Of a stretch of DNA of 64,000 bases, positions 21,301 to 32,900 are shown one piece after another. The notes beneath the pieces were generated by a model, which saw only the letters and a program-made list of their open reading frames with translations, did no database searches and was not told where the DNA came from. Source of the stretch: Artocarpus heterophyllus (Eukaryota > Streptophyta > Magnoliopsida > Rosales > Moraceae). Location of the stretch: the NCBI GenBank assembly GCA_025403435.1, contig CM046339.1:6098981-6162980 (forward strand), in the 5' to 3' direction. Numbering within the stretch: position 1 is the stretch's first letter; each line of letters starts with the position of its first letter. Position numbers and translations under genes: made by a program.

Positions 21301-22891
21301 ATTCATAGAGACGTTTCCATATGTCATTCGCTACAAGCAAGGTAAGGAAAACGTCATTGCCGATGCACTTTCTCGCAGGTATGTCTTAATCTCAACTCTT
21401 AATGCTAAACTACTGGGTTTTGAACACATTAAAGAGTTATATGCTGATGACCATGACTTTCGTACTGAGTATCAAGCTTGTGAGAGATCTACTAGTGGTA
21501 AATACTTTAGGCATGAGGGATACTTGTTTCAGGAGAATAAATTATGTGTGCCTAATTGTTCATTAAGAGATTTGCTAGTGAGGGAATCCCATGGGGGAGG
21601 ATTGATGGGACATTTTGGAGTAGTGAAAACTTTAGCTATGTTGCAGGAACACTTCTATTGGCCACATATGAAACGAGATTTTGAGAGGCTTTGTGGTAGA
21701 TGTGTAACTTGTAGGCAGGCTAAATCAAGAGTGCAGCCCCATGGTTTATACACCCCTTTACCAATACCTAGTGAACCTTGGATTGATATTTCGATGGATT
21801 TTGTGTTAGGTTTGCCTAGGTCTAAACGGGGAAGAGACTCAATATTTGTGGTCGTGGATAGGTTTTCAAAGATGGCTCATTTTATTCCATGCCACAAGAC
21901 AGATGATGCTTCCAATGTTGCTGATTTGTTCTTTAGGGAAATTGTGAGACTTCATGGTATGCCTAGGACAATTGTTTCTGATAGGGACCCCAAGTTCTTA
22001 AGCTACTTTTGGAAGACTTTGTGGGCTAAGTTAGGGACTAAGCTATTATTTTCAACTACTTGTCACCCTCAAACCGATGGTCAAACAGAAGTTGTGAATA
22101 GAACCTTGTCTACTTTGTTGAGGGCTGTCATTAAAAAGAACATCAAAACATGGGAGGAGTGTTTACCACATGTTGAGTTTGCTTATAATCGATCTATTCA
22201 TTCTGCTACTCAATTTTCACCGTTTGAAATTGTTTATGGTTTTAATCCTTTAACTCCTTTGGATTTAATGCCATTACCTTTGTCTGAGCATGTGAATTTA
22301 GATGGCAAAAGAAAAGCTGATCTTGTTAAGCAGATACACGAGAAGGCAAGACTCAACATCGAGCGAAGGACCAAACAATATGCTGAACAAGCCAACAAAG
22401 GGCGTCACAAGCTCGTCTTCGAGCCCGGTGATTGGGTGTGGTTGCACTTACGCAAGGAACGGTTTCCGGAGCAAAGGAAATCCAAGCTATTGCCTAGAGG
22501 GGATGGTCCTTTTCAAATTCTCGAAAGGATCAATGATAATGCGTACAAGCTAGACTTGCCAGGTGAGTATGGTGTAAGTGCCTCCTTTAATGTTTCTGAT
22601 CTAAGTCCTTTTGATGTAGGCGACGATTTGAGGACAAATCCTTCTCAAGAGGAGGGGAATGATGAGGACATCACTAGTACAAGCAAGAGCACGTGGGAGA
22701 CATATTCAGATCCAATTCAAGTTCCCATTGGTCCGGTTACGAGAGCTCGTGCGAAGAAGTTTAAAGAAACACTTATTGGGCTGATTCAAGCAACTTGGGC
22801 TCAAGCTATTGCATGGAGGCCCATTGAGGGAATTGCATGCGACAACCACACCAATAAATGCGTGATTCAAGCTATAGAAGGGATTGAGTAA
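18338..22891 (+). CDS. A3 Gag-Pol polyprotein: gag, protease, RT, RNase H, integrase
   Basis: The first Met of the open stretch is at 18398; residues below count from it. Gag core, then zinc knuckle CX2CX4HX4C (C228, C231, H236, C241). Acidic and Lys/Glu-rich linkers flank the protease, whose active site is DGGSCTN (D323). RT has YFDD at 735-738. RNase H starts near D884. The integrase has an HHCC finger (HGG..GHFGV, C..C), D1134, D1195 and E1231 (D,D35E), and a GPF motif near 1370. There is no chromodomain after it. The last ~77 residues ([10 protein letters not shown] and onward) are encoded in the 3' LTR, a trait I associate with CRM-type chromoviruses; the lineage call is inference. The RT part is B-type (see findings). 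No catalytic residue is missing. TAA/TAG-free to TAG/TGA at 22889-22891. Confidence 0.95.
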   Translation, partial: RFGRDRGVRNREDDSLRGIKMKIPSFQGKSNPEAYLEWEKKMEFIFDCQNYFEAKKVKLAVIEFSDYAITWWDQLVINRRRNRERPIDSWEEMKTVMRKRFVPTYYYRELYNKLQNLKQGNRSVEEYYKEMEVMMIRANIEEDREATMARFLAGLNRDIHNAVELQHYVELEDMVHMAIKVENQLMRRGSSTRPSQNPSTSVWKTNQWKKDEKQSNPKPKFEQKQEVASHGNQGKSDSSTTRTRDIKCFKCQGRGHIASQCPNKRVMVMRDNGDIETEEDSDNDSMPSLEDVDDEECVVQGELLVTRRALSMQAKEEDEEVQRENIFHTRCHVQNKVCSVIIDGGSCTNVASTTMVEKLGLPTIKHPRPYKLQWLNDTGEVKVHKQVLVPFRIGRYEDEVLCDVVPMQAGHLLLGRPWQFDRQVKHDGFTNKYSFVHNQKTITLVPLTPKQVYEDQVSLQRESDKKIKSEEKSRVGVQRESSASERKKEEMAEKKESKESKGEKIERAEKNSQSANERKVERKTNFYARKSDVRRALFSNQPMILLMYKEALLNTNDLDSTLHSSVVSLLQDFEDIFPEETPQGLPPIRGIEHQIDFIPGATIPNRPAYRSNPEETKELQRQVNELMEKGHVRESMSPCAVPVLLVPKKDGTWRMCVDCRAINNITVKYRHPIPRLDDMLDELHGACVFSKIDLKSGYHQIRMKEGDEWKTAFKTKQGLYEWLVMPFGLTNAPSTFMRLMNHVLRAFIGKFVVVYFDDILIYSSNLDEHIEHLKLVLDVLRKEKLYANLKKCTFCTDKLVFLGFVVSAQGIQVDEEKVRAIQEWPSPTSVGNVRSFHGLASFYRRFVKDFSTIAAPLTEVIKKNVGFRWGEEQEKAFQLLKEKLTNAPLLSLPNFAKTFEIECDASGVGIGAVLMQEGRPIAYFSEKLNGATLNYPTYDKEMYALVRTLETWQHYLWPKEFVIHTDHESLKHLKGQHKLNKRHARWVEFIETFPYVIRYKQGKENVIADALSRRYVLISTLNAKLLGFEHIKELYADDHDFRTEYQACERSTSGKYFRHEGYLFQENKLCVPNCSLRDLLVRESHGGGLMGHFGVVKTLAMLQEHFYWPHMKRDFERLCGRCVTCRQAKSRVQPHGLYTPLPIPSEPWIDISMDFVLGLPRSKRGRDSIFVVVDRFSKMAHFIPCHKTDDASNVADLFFREIVRLHGMPRTIVSDRDPKFLSYFWKTLWAKLGTKLLFSTTCHPQTDGQTEVVNRTLSTLLRAVIKKNIKTWEECLPHVEFAYNRSIHSATQFSPFEIVYGFNPLTPLDLMPLPLSEHVNLDGKRKADLVKQIHEKARLNIERRTKQYAEQANKGRHKLVFEPGDWVWLHLRKERFPEQRKSKLLPRGDGPFQILERINDNAYKLDLPGEYGVSASFNVSDLSPFDVGDDLRTNPSQEEGNDEDITSTSKSTWETYSDPIQVPIGPVTRARAKKFKETLIGLIQATWAQAIAWRPIEGIACDNHTNKCVIQAIEGIE
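22645..22659 (+). promoter_or_regulatory. Polypurine tract of A3
   Basis: TCAAGAGGAGGGGAA abuts the 3' LTR start. It overlaps the coding frame (SQEEGN). Confidence 0.85.
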
Positions 22892-23457
22892 TTTCCATTT
22901 CAGTTACTTTCCCATTTTGAGGCGACACATGGCGAGAAGAATCAGTTTTGACCTTTTAATGTCTAGTTTCCTTTTTTCCGTTTCTGGTATTTCTATTATT
23001 GTAAGGCTTTTAAGCCATTAAGGGAACTTTCCTTATTTAGTCTAGATTTGACTTTTGTTAAATGAGTTTCCCGAAATTTCCATGAGAATTAGGGGCTGAA
23101 AATTCGCATAGGAACCCCTATATAATTGTAACGAATTTCAATCAAGAAGACAAGTAACAACACATAATTTTGAGGTTTAATTCTCTTTAGTTCCTAAACG
23201 AACTATTCGAACTTATCGGAAATTTCCGTGGCGTTCATAGACTTATCAATCAGTCCATCCATAGCTGATTGTGGCGTCTTCACATACCAAGACTTATCAA
23301 TCGGTCTCTCCATAGCTGATTGTGGCGTCCTCACATACCAAGGTTCGTGCTTCTTGTTGGGCATCGGGTCGCGGTTCCATCCAAAACCGGTTAGAAAGTT
23401 GATCTTGGAAACCAAGTTCGGTTAGGGTCGCGTCAGTTCTTGGCGTGGTTCGTATCA
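22660..23457 (+). mobile_element. A3 3' LTR (798 bp)
   Basis: Same length as the 5' LTR with about six substitutions by eye. It encodes the last 77 residues and the stop codon of the polyprotein. Confidence 0.95.
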
Positions 23458-26400
23458 GTAACACACGTCCTAGCCAAAACCCGAGTACATCAGCTTGGAA
23501 AATGAACCAATGGAAGAGGGATGAGAAGCAATCAAACACCAAGCCAAAGATCGAGCAAAAACAAGAGGTGGCCAGCCTTGGGAATCAAGGTAAATCTGAT
23601 TCTTCCACTACTCAGAATTGTGATATTAAATGTTTTAAATGTCAAGGCAGGGGTCACATAGCAAGCCAATGTCCAGACAAACGAGCTATGGTGATACGGA
23701 CAATGGAGAGATTGAAACCGATGAGGATTTGGACAATGATTCTATGCCTTCATTAGAGGATGCCGATGATGAGGAGTGCGCTGTCCAAGGAGAATTGTTG
23801 GTCACGAGGAGAGCTTTAAGTGTGCAAGCCAAAGAAGAAGATGAAGAGGTGCAAAGGGAAAACATCTTCCACACTAGGTGCCACATCCAAAACAAGGTAT
23901 GTAGTGTGATTATTGATGGTGGGAGTTGTACTAATGTTGCTAGCACAACCATGGTAAAGAAGTTAGGGCTGCCAACAATTAAGCATTCTCGGCCATATAA
24001 ATTGCAATGGTTAAATGATATTGGTGAGGTAAAGGTGCATAAGCAAGTGTTAGTTTTTTTTCGCATTGGAAGATATGAAGATGAAGTTTTGTGCGATGTG
24101 GTTCCGATGCAAGCTGGGCACTTGTTATTAGGCAGACCATGGCAATTTGATCGGCGAGTTAAACATGATGGTTTCACCAACAAGTACTCATTTGTTCACA
24201 ATAAAAAAATGATCACTCTTGTTCCGTTAACACCAAAACAGGTCTATGAAGACCAAGTGAGCTTACAGAGAGAAAGTGATAAAAAAATGAAGAGCGGAGA
24301 AAAATCAAGAGTGGGAGTGCAGAGAGAGAGTTCGGCCAGTGAGAGAAAAAAGGAAGAGATGGCCGAGAAAAAGGAGAGCATAGAGAGCAAGGAAGAGAAA
24401 ATTGAGAGGGCTGAAAAGAATTCACAATTAGCCAATGAGAGAAAAACAACCTTCTATGCGAGAGGTAGTGAAATTAAAAGGGCATTGTTTTCAAATCAGC
24501 CAATGATTGTACTTTTGTGTGAAGAGGCGCTTTTAAACACTAACGAACTTGACCCTGCATTGCCTAGTTCTGTTGTTTCTCTATTGCAGGAGTTCTTGGA
24601 TGTATTTCCAGATGAGGTGCCTGATGGTTTGCTGCCAATACGGGGAATAGAACATCAGATTGATTTTGTACCTGGCACTTCCATTCCAAACCGACCAGCT
24701 TATAGAAGCAACCCCGAGGAGACAAAAGAGCTTCAAAGGTAGGTCTGAGTTGATGAAAAAGGGACACGTGAGAGAAAGCATGAGCCCGTGCACCGTACCA
24801 GTTTTACTTGTCCCCAAGAAAGATGGGACTTGGAGGATGTGCATTGATTGTTGAGCCATCAACAACATCACGGTAAAGTATCGACATCCCATTCCTCGCT
24901 TGGATGACATGTTAGATGAATTGCATGGTGATTGTGTGTTTTCTAAAATTGATCTGAAGAGTGGATATCATCAAATTCACATGAAAGAGGGAGACGAGTG
25001 GAAGACGGCTTTCAAAACAAAACAAAGCTTGTATGAGTGGTTGGTAATGCCTTTCGGTTTAACCACTGCGCCTAGCACATTTATGCGTTTAATGAACCAT
25101 GTTTTGCGAACTTTTATTGGGAAATTTGTCGTTGTTTATTTTGATGATATCCTTATCTGTAGCAGCAATTTGGATGATCATATTGAACATTTGAAACTTG
25201 TTTTAGATGTTTTACGAAAGAAAAGTTGTATGCTAACCTCAAGAAGTGTACCTTTTGCACAGATAAGCTTGTGTTTCTTGGTTTTGTTGGTAGTGCTCAA
25301 GGTATACAGGTTGATGAAAAAAAGGTGCGAGCCATCCAGGAGTGGCCGAGTCTAACTAGCGTGGGAAACGTACGGAGTTTTCATGGACTTGCTAGTTTCT
25401 ACCGGCAGTTTGTGAAAGATTTCAGCACTATAGCCGCACCACTGACTGAAGTGATCAAGAAGAATGTTGGGTTTAGATGGGGAGAAGAGCAAGAAAAGGC
25501 ATTTCAGTTAATCAAGGAGAAGTTGACTAATGCTCCATTGTTATCTTTACCTAATTTTTCCAAAACTTTTGAGATTGAATGTGATGCTTCAGGTGTTGGA
25601 ATTGGTGTTGTTTTAATGCAGGAAGGGAGACCAGCAGCATATTTCAGTGAGAAGCTGAATGGGGCAACTCTTAATTACCCAACTTATGATAAAGAGATGT
25701 ACGCATTGGTTCGGGCGTTAGAGACGTGGTAGCACTACCTATGGCCTAAGGAGTTCGTGATTCACACCGATCATGAGTCCCTGAAACACTTGAAGGGCCA
25801 ACACAAGCTGAACAAGAGGCATGCTCGTTGGGTGGAATTCATAGAGACGTTTTTGTATGTCATTCGCTACAAGCAAGGTAAGGAAAACATCGTTGCCGAT
25901 GCACTTTCTCGCAGGTATGTCTTAATCTCAACTCTTAATGCTAAACTACTGGGTTTTGAACACATTAAAGAGTTATATGCTGATGACCGTAACTTTAGTA
26001 CTGAGTATCAAGCTTGTGAGAGATTTGCTAGTGGTAAGTACTTTAGGCATGAGGGATACTTGTTTCGGGAGAATAAATTATGTGTTCCTAATTGTTCATT
26101 AAGAGATTTGCTAGTGAGAGAATCCCATGGGGGAGGATTGATGGGACATTTTGGAGTAATGAAGACTTTGGCTATGTTGTAGGAACACTTCTATTAGCCA
26201 CATATGAAACGAGATGTTGAGAGGCTTTATGGTAGATGTGTAACTTGTAGGCAGGCTAAATCAAGAGTGCAGCCCCACGGTTTGTACACCCCTTTACCAA
26301 TACCTAGTGAACCTTGGATTGATATTTAGATGAATTTTGTGTTAGGATTGCCTAGGTCTAAACGGGGAAGAGACTTGATATTTGTGGTCATGGATAGGTT

Positions 26401-27409
26401 TCCCAAGATGGCCCATTTTATTCCATCCCACAAGACAAATGATGCTTCCAATGTTGCTGATTTGTTCTTTAGGGAAATTATGAGACTTCATGGTATGCCT
26501 AGGACAATTGTTTCTGAAAGGGACACTAAGTTTTTAAGCTACTTTTGGAAGACTTTGTGGGCTAAGTTATGGACTAAGCTATTGTTTTCGACTACTTGTC
26601 ACCCTCAAACCGATGGTCAAACAGAAGTTGTGAATAGAACCTTGTCTACTTTGTTGCAAGCTGTCACTAAAAAAAAATCAAAACATGGGAGGAGTGTTTA
26701 CCACATGTTGAGTTTGCTTATAATTAATCTGTCCATTCTGCTACTCAATTTTCACCATTTGAAATTGTTTATGGTTTTAATCCTTTAACTCCTTTGGATT
26801 TAATGCCATTACCTTTGTCTGAGCATGTGAATTTAGATGGAAAAAGAAAAGCTGACCTTGTTAAGCAGATACACGAGAAGGCAAGACTCAACATCGAGCG
26901 AAGAACAATACAATATGCTGAACAAGCCAACAAAGGGCATCACAAGCTCGTCTTCGAGCCCGGCGATTGGGTGTGGTTGCACTTACGCAAGGAACGGTTT
27001 CCAGAACAAAGGAAATCCAAGCTGTTGCCTAGAGGGGGATGGTCCTTTTCAAATTCTCGAAAGGATCAACGATAATGCGTACAAGCTAGACTTGCCAGGT
27101 GAGTATGGTGTAAGTGCCACCTTTAATGTTTCTGATCTAAGTCCTTTTGATGCAGGCGACGATTTGAGGACAAATCCCTCTCAAGAGGAGGGGAATGATG
27201 AGGACATTGTTAGCACAAGCAAGAGCATGTGGGATAAGATATATTCAGATCCAATTCAAGTTCCCATTGGTCTGGTTACGAGAGCTCGTGCGAAGAAGTC
27301 GAAAGAAACGCTTATTGGGCTGATTCAAGCAACTTGGGCTCAAGCTATTGCATGGAGGCCCATTGAGGGAATTGCATGTGACATTCAGACCAACAAATGT
27401 GTGATTTAA
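23458..27409 (+). pseudogene. A2 gag-pol, part 2 (heavily mutated)
   Basis: It continues A2 gag from the A3 insertion: gag end, zinc knuckle [14 protein letters not shown] (near 23630-23670), protease DGGSCTN (near 23925), RT, RNase H, integrase and a C-terminus that enters the 3' LTR. Lesions include a 1-base loss near 23697, TAG at 24740-24742 followed by a short deletion, TGA near 24852, a frameshift near 25222, TAG at 25730-25732, TAG at 26180-26182, TAG near 26195 and 26328, and frameshifts near 26673 and 27040. Most stops are CAG-to-TAG, TGG-to-TAG or CGA-to-TGA. The RT is B-type downstream of about 24760, while the protease-RT linker is A-type. Not functional. Confidence 0.92.
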
Positions 27410-27964
27410 TTTCTAGAAGGGACTGAGCAATTACCATTTCAGTTACTTTCCCGTTTTGAGGCGACAAGTGGCGAGAAGAATCAACTATTTACCTTTTAAT
27501 GTCTTGTTTCCTTTTTTTCTTTTACAAATATGCGTTTGTGTTATTTCTATTATTGTAAGGTTTTTAAGCCATTAAGGGAACTTACCTTATTTGCTTTAGA
27601 TTAGATGTTTTGGTAATTGATTTGCCCAAAATTCCATGGGCAATTAGGAGCTGAAAATTCGCATAGGGGAACCCCTATATAATATAATGAATTTCATTCA
27701 ATGGGAAATAAGTTTTAACACACAATTTGAGGTTTAATTCTCTTCGGTTCCTAAACGAACTATTCGAACTTATCGGAAAATTCTGTGGCGTTCATAGACT
27801 TATCAATCAGTCCATCCATAGCTGATTGTGGCATCCTCACATTCCAAGGTTCGTGTTTCTTGTTAGGCATCGGGTCGCGGTTCCATCCAAAACCGGTTAG
27901 GAATTTTGATCTTGGAAACCAATTTTGGTTAGGGCCGCGTCAGTTCTTGCCGGGGTTCGTATCA
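27196..27964 (+). mobile_element. Family A LTR shared by A2 and deleted copy D+
   Basis: Preceded by the polypurine tract (27181-27195) and followed by a primer binding site, so it serves as the 3' LTR of A2 and the 5' LTR of the next copy. It has one 51-bp unit, whereas the 5' LTR of A2 has two. No target duplication is found. This fits recombination between elements rather than simple insertion. Confidence 0.85.
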
Positions 27965-28573
27965 TTTGGTAATCAGAGTGAGGTTCTAATCAGGTTTTGC
28001 TTATCCATTCTCTTAGTTTATGTTTGTTTCAGTTATTCGTGAGTTTTGATTTCCATTATCAAAGTCGGTTAAAAAAAAAAGAACCGAAAAGAAAAGAAAG
28101 AAAAAAAAAAAAGAAAAAAAAAGGAAAAGTAGAAAATCAAGAGGATCGGAAAAAAACAATCAGCTAAAACATGATGGTTTCACCAACAAGTACTCATTTG
28201 TTCTCAATCAAAAAACGATCACTCTTGTTTCGTTAACACCAAAACAGGTCTATAAAGACCAAGTGAGCTTACAGAGAGAAAGTGATAAAAAAATGAAGAG
28301 TGGAGAAGAATCAAGAGTGGGAGTGCAGAGAGAGAGTTCGGCCAGTGAGAGAAAAAAGGAAGAGATGGCCGAGAAAAAGGAGATCAAAGATAGCAAGGGA
28401 GAGAAAATTAGAGGGCTGAAAAGAATTCACAATTAGCCAATGAGAGAAAAACAGAGATAACAAACTTCTATGCGAGAGGCAATGAAATTAAAAGGGCCTT
28501 GTTTTCAAATCAGCCAATGATTGTACTTTTGTACAAAGAGGCGCTTTTAAACACTAATGAACTTGACCCTGCA
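27965..28573 (+). pseudogene. D+: internally deleted family A copy
   Basis: Primer site (TTTGGTAATCAGAGTG), leader and purine tract lead to a junction at 28151-28172 (GAAAAAAACAATCAGCTAAAACATGATGG-type join). There the leader is fused to the end of the protease region ([10 protein letters not shown] in frame pieces), followed by the Lys/Glu-rich protease-RT linker up to 28573 (NELDPA). All of gag and most of protease are missing. A - strand copy with the identical junction follows (29510). Frameshifts near 28409 also disrupt it. No coding function is likely. Confidence 0.85.
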
Positions 28574-28622
28574 GGGAAACAATAGAACTAGGCAATGCAG
28601 GGTCAAGTTCGTTAGTGTTTAA
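28545..28622. repeat. Short inverted repeat at an inversion point
   Basis: The + strand linker sequence ending TTGACCCTGCA (28563-28573) is followed by a 22-bp spacer (GGGAAACAATAGAACTAGGC...) and then by its reverse complement TGCAGGGTCAAG... (28595-28620). Next comes a scrap reading ACTTGACGCTTATTGGGC (28635-28652), partly LTR-like, before - strand RT begins. It marks the change of strand between D+ and D-. Confidence 0.8.
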
Positions 28623-28650
28623 AGCAACTTGGCAATGCAGAACTTGACGC

Positions 28651-29697
28651 TTATTGGGCCGTCTTCCACTCGTCTCCCTCTTTCATGCGAATTTGATGAT
28701 ATCCACTCTTCAGATCAATTTTAGAAAACACACAAGCACCATGCAATTCATCTAACATGTCATCCAAGCAAGGAATGGGATGTCGATACTTTATCGTGAT
28801 GTTGTTGATGGCTTGACAATCAACACACATCCTCCAAGTCCCATCTTTCTTAGGCACAAGTAAAACTGGTACGGCGCATGGGCTCATGCTTTCTCTCACG
28901 TGATCCTTTTCCATCACTCACTTACCTGCCGTTGGAGTTCCTTTGTCTCCTCGGGATTACTCCTATAGGCTGGTCGGTTTGGGATTGTAGCTCCAGGTAT
29001 GAAGTTGATTTGATGTTCAATTCCGCGGATTGGAGGTAAACCTTGCGGTGTTTCCTCAGGAATGATATCCTCATATTCTTGCAAAAGAGAAACAACAGAA
29101 CTAGGTAATGCAGGGTCAAGTTTGTTAGTGTTTAAAAGCACCTCTCGGTACAAAAGTACAATCATTGGCTGATTTGAAAACAAGGCCCTTTTAATTTCAC
29201 TGCCTCTTGCATAGAAGTTTGTTTTTCTCTCTGCTTTTCTCTCATTGGCTGATTGTGAATTCTTTTCAGCCCTCTCAATTTTCTCTCCCTTGCTTTCTTT
29301 GCTCTCCTTTTTTCTCTCACTGGCCGAACTCTCTCTCTGCACTCCCACTCTTGATTTTTCTCTGCTCTTCATTTTTTCATCACTTTCTCTCTGTAAGCTC
29401 ACTTGGTCTTCATAGACCTGTTTTGGTGTTAACGGAACAAGAGTGATCATTTTTTGATTGAGTGCAAATGAGTACTTGTTGGTGAAACCATCATGTTTTG
29501 GCTGATTGTTTTTTTCGGATCCTCTTGTTTTTCTTCTTTTCCTTTTTTTTTCTTTTTTTTTCTTTCTTTTCTTTTTGGTTCTTTTTTTTTTAACTGACTT
29601 CGATAATGGAAATCAAAACTCACAAATGACTAAAACAAACATAAACTAAGAGAATGGATAAGCAAAACCTGATTAGAACCTCACTCTTATTACCAAA
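28651..29697 (-). pseudogene. D-: internally deleted family A copy
   Basis: On the - strand: primer site and leader (29697-29520), the same deletion junction as D+ (near 29490-29516), the end of protease, the protease-RT linker (ORF 29450-28914) and RT up to GDEWKTA, where it is cut at 28651. The linker turns from A-type (ELDPALPSS) to B-type (EDI.PEETPQG) near 29080-29105. The RT holds [10 protein letters not shown] and [13 protein letters not shown] but lacks the YFDD region. Not functional. Confidence 0.87.
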
Positions 29698-29964
29698 TGA
29701 TACGAACCCCACCAAGAACTGAAATGGAAATTACTCAGTCCCTTCTAGAGCTTGAATCATGCATTTGTTAGTCTGGTGTCACATGCACTTCCCTCAATGG
29801 GCCTCCATGCAATAGCTTGAGCCCAAGTTGCTTGAATCAGCCCAATAAGCGTTTCTCTAAACTTCTTCGCATGAGCTCTCGTAACTAGACCAATGGGAAC
29901 TTGAATTGGATCTGAAAATGTCTCATCCCACGTGCTCTTGCTTGTGCTAACGATGTCCTCATCA
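29698..29964 (-). mobile_element. Family A LTR with internal deletion (267 bp)
   Basis: Both LTR ends are kept: the - strand start TGATGAGGACATCG at 29964 and the end GGTTCGTATCA at 29698. About 530 bp between them is missing; the join is at 29719 (CCAAGAACTG then AAATGGAAATTAC). A primer site lies on the left and a polypurine tract on the right, so it is shared by D- (as 5' LTR) and A4 (as 3' LTR). Confidence 0.88.
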
Positions 29965-32900
29965 TTCCCCTCCTCTTGAGAGGGATTTGTCCTCAAATCG
30001 TCGCCTGCATCAAAAGGACTTAGATAAGAAACATTAAAGGTGGCACTTACACCATACTCACCTGGCAAGTCTAGCTTGTACGCATTATCATTGATCCTTT
30101 CGAGAATTTGAAAAGGACCGTCCCCTCTAGGCAACAGCTTGGATTTCCTTTGTGACGCCCTTTGTTGGCTTGTTCAGAATATTGTTTAGTTCTTCGCCCG
30201 ATGTTGAGTCTTGCCTTCTCGTGTATCTGCTTAATGGATTAAAACCATAAACAATTTCAAACGGTGAAAATTGAGTAGCAGAAAGAACAGATCAATTATA
30301 AGCAAACTCAACATGTGGTAAACACTCCTCCCATGTTTTGATGCTCTTTTTAATGACAGCCTGCAACAAAGTAGACAAGGTTCTATTCACAACTTTTGTT
30401 TGAGCATAGGTTTGAGGGTGACAAGTAGTCAAAAACAATAGCTTAGTCCCTAACTTAGCCCACAAAGTCTTCCAAAAGTAGCTTAAAAACTTGGTGTCCC
30501 TATCAGAAACAATTGTCCTAGGCATACCATGAAGTCTCACAATTTCCCTAAAGAACAAATCAGCAACATTGGAAGCATCATCTGTCTTGTGGCATGGAAT
30601 AAAATGGGCCATCTTGGAAAACCTATCCACGACCACAAATATCAAGTCTCTTCCCCGTTTAGACCTAGGCAAACCTAACACAAAATCCATCAAAATATCA
30701 ATCCAGGGTTCACTAGGTATTGGTAAAGGGGTGTACAAACTGTGGGGCTACACTCTTGATTTAGCCTGCCTACAAGTTACACATCTACCATAAAGCCTCT
30801 CAACATCTCGTTTCATATGTGGCCAATAGAAGCGTTCCTACAACATAGCCAAAGTCTTCATTACTCCAAAATGTCCCATCAATCCTCCCCCATGGGATTC
30901 TCTCACTTGCAAATCTCTTAATGAACAATTAGGAACACATAATTTATTCTCCCGAAACAAGTATCCCTCATGCCTAAAGTACTTACCACTAGCAAATCTC
31001 TCACAAGCTTGATACTCAGTACTAAAGTCACGGTCATCAGCATATAACTCTTTAATGTGTTCAAAACCCAGTAGTTTAGCATTAAGAGTTGAGATTAAGA
31101 CATACCTGCGAGAAAGTGCATCGGTAACGACGTTTTCCTTACCTTGCTTGTAGCGAATGACATACGGAAACGTCTCTATGAATTCCACCCAACGAGCATG
31201 CCTCTTATTCAGCTTGTGTTGGCCCTTCAAGTGTTTCAGGGACTCATGATCGGTGTGAATCACGAACTCCTTAGGCCATAGGTAGTGCTGCCACGTCTCT
31301 AAGGCCCGAACCAATGCATACATCTCTTTATCATAAGTTGGGTAATTAAGAGTTGCCCCATTTAGCTTCTCACTAAAATATGCTACTGGTCTCCCTTCCT
31401 GCATTAAAATAGCACCAATTCCAACACCTGAAGCTTCACTTTCAATCTCAAAAGTTTTGGAAAAATTAGGTAAAGATAACAATGGAGCATTAGTCAACTT
31501 CTCCATGATTAACTGAAGTGCCTTTTCTTGCTCTTCTCCCCATCTAAACCCAACGTTCTTCTTGATCACTTTAGTCAGTGGTGCGGCTATAGTACTAAAA
31601 TCTTTCACAAACCACCGGTAGAAACTAGCAAGTCCATGAAAATTCCATACATTTCCCACACTAGTTGGACTCGGCCACTCCCGGATGGCTCGCACATTTT
31701 CTTCATCAACCTGTATACCTTGAGCACTAACAACAAAACCAAGAAACACAAGCTTATATGTGCAAAAGGTACACTTCTTGAGGTTAGCATACAACTTTTC
31801 CTTCCATAAAACATCTAACACAAGTTTCAAATGTTCAATATGATCATCCAAATTGCTGCTATAGATAAGGATATCATCAAAATAAACAACGACAAATTTC
31901 CTAATAAAAGCTCGCAAAACATGGTTCATTAAACGTATAAATGTGCTAGGCGCATTGGTTAAAACGAAAGGCATTACCAACCACTCATACAAGCCTTGTT
32001 TTATTTTGAAAGCCGTCTTCCACTCGTCTACCTCTTTCATGTGAATTTGATGATATCCACTCTTCAGATCAATTTCAAAAAACACACAAGCACTATGCAA
32101 TTCATCTAACATGTCATCCAAGCGAGGAATGGGATGTTGATACTTTATAGTGATGTTGTTGATGGCTCAACAATCAACGCATATCCTCCAAGTCCCATCT
32201 TTCTTAGGCACAAGTAAAACTGGTACAGCGCATGGGCTCATGCTTTCTCTCACGTGTCCCTTCTCCATCAACACACTTACCTACCGTTGGAGTTCCTTTG
32301 TCTCCTCGGGATTACTCCTATAGGCTGGTCGGTTTGGGATTGTAGCTCCAGGTATGAAGTCGATTTGATGTTCAATTCCGCGGATTGGAGGTAAACCTTG
32401 CGGTGTTTCCTCGGGAAAGATATCCTCATATTCCTGCAAAAGAGAAACAACAGAACTAGGCAATGCAGGGACAAGTTCGTTAGTGTTTTAAAGTGCCTCT
32501 TTGTACAAAATTACAATCATTGGCTGATTTGAAAACAAGGCCCTTTTAATTTCACTGCTTCTCGCATAGAAGTTTGTTTTTCTCTCTGATTTTCTCTCAT
32601 TGGCTGATTGTGAATTCTTTTCAGCCCTCCCAATTTTCTCTCCCTTGCTCTCTTTGCTCTCCTTTTTCTCGGCCATCTCTTCCTTTTTTCTCTCACTGGC
32701 CGAACTCTCTCTCTACACTCCCACTCTTGATTTTTCTCCGCTCTTCATTTTTTATCACTTTCTCTCTGTAAGCTCACTTGGTCTTCATCTCTTCCCATGG
32801 CTCAATAGGTCGCTCTCTATTTCGTCTCCCGTTTATAACAAGCTGATCCCACCAAGTAATAGCATAATCAGAAAATTCAATTAGAGCCAGTTTTACATTC

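Larger units (their letters stand above)
16631..23457 (+). mobile_element. Element A3: nearly intact Ty3/gypsy, 6.83 kb, nested in A2
   Basis: A complete element: 5' LTR 16631-17428, primer site, leader, gag-pol, polypurine tract and 3' LTR 22660-23457, both LTRs 798 bp. Target duplication GTAAC lies at 16626-16630 and 23458-23462, and the interrupted gag of A2 joins exactly when A3 is removed. The LTRs differ at about 6 positions by eye (near-99 percent identity). With a commonly used plant LTR rate of 1.3e-8 per site per year this is roughly 0.3 million years. The only obvious lesion is a TGA in gag at 18335-18337. It is the best candidate in the window for a recently active element. Confidence 0.95.

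Noticed and set aside
18398..22891. Chromodomain at the integrase C-terminus
   Set aside because: After GPF the tail shows no aromatic-cage chromodomain pattern; it is the short basic TRARAKK tail. The chromovirus label therefore rests on overall similarity only.
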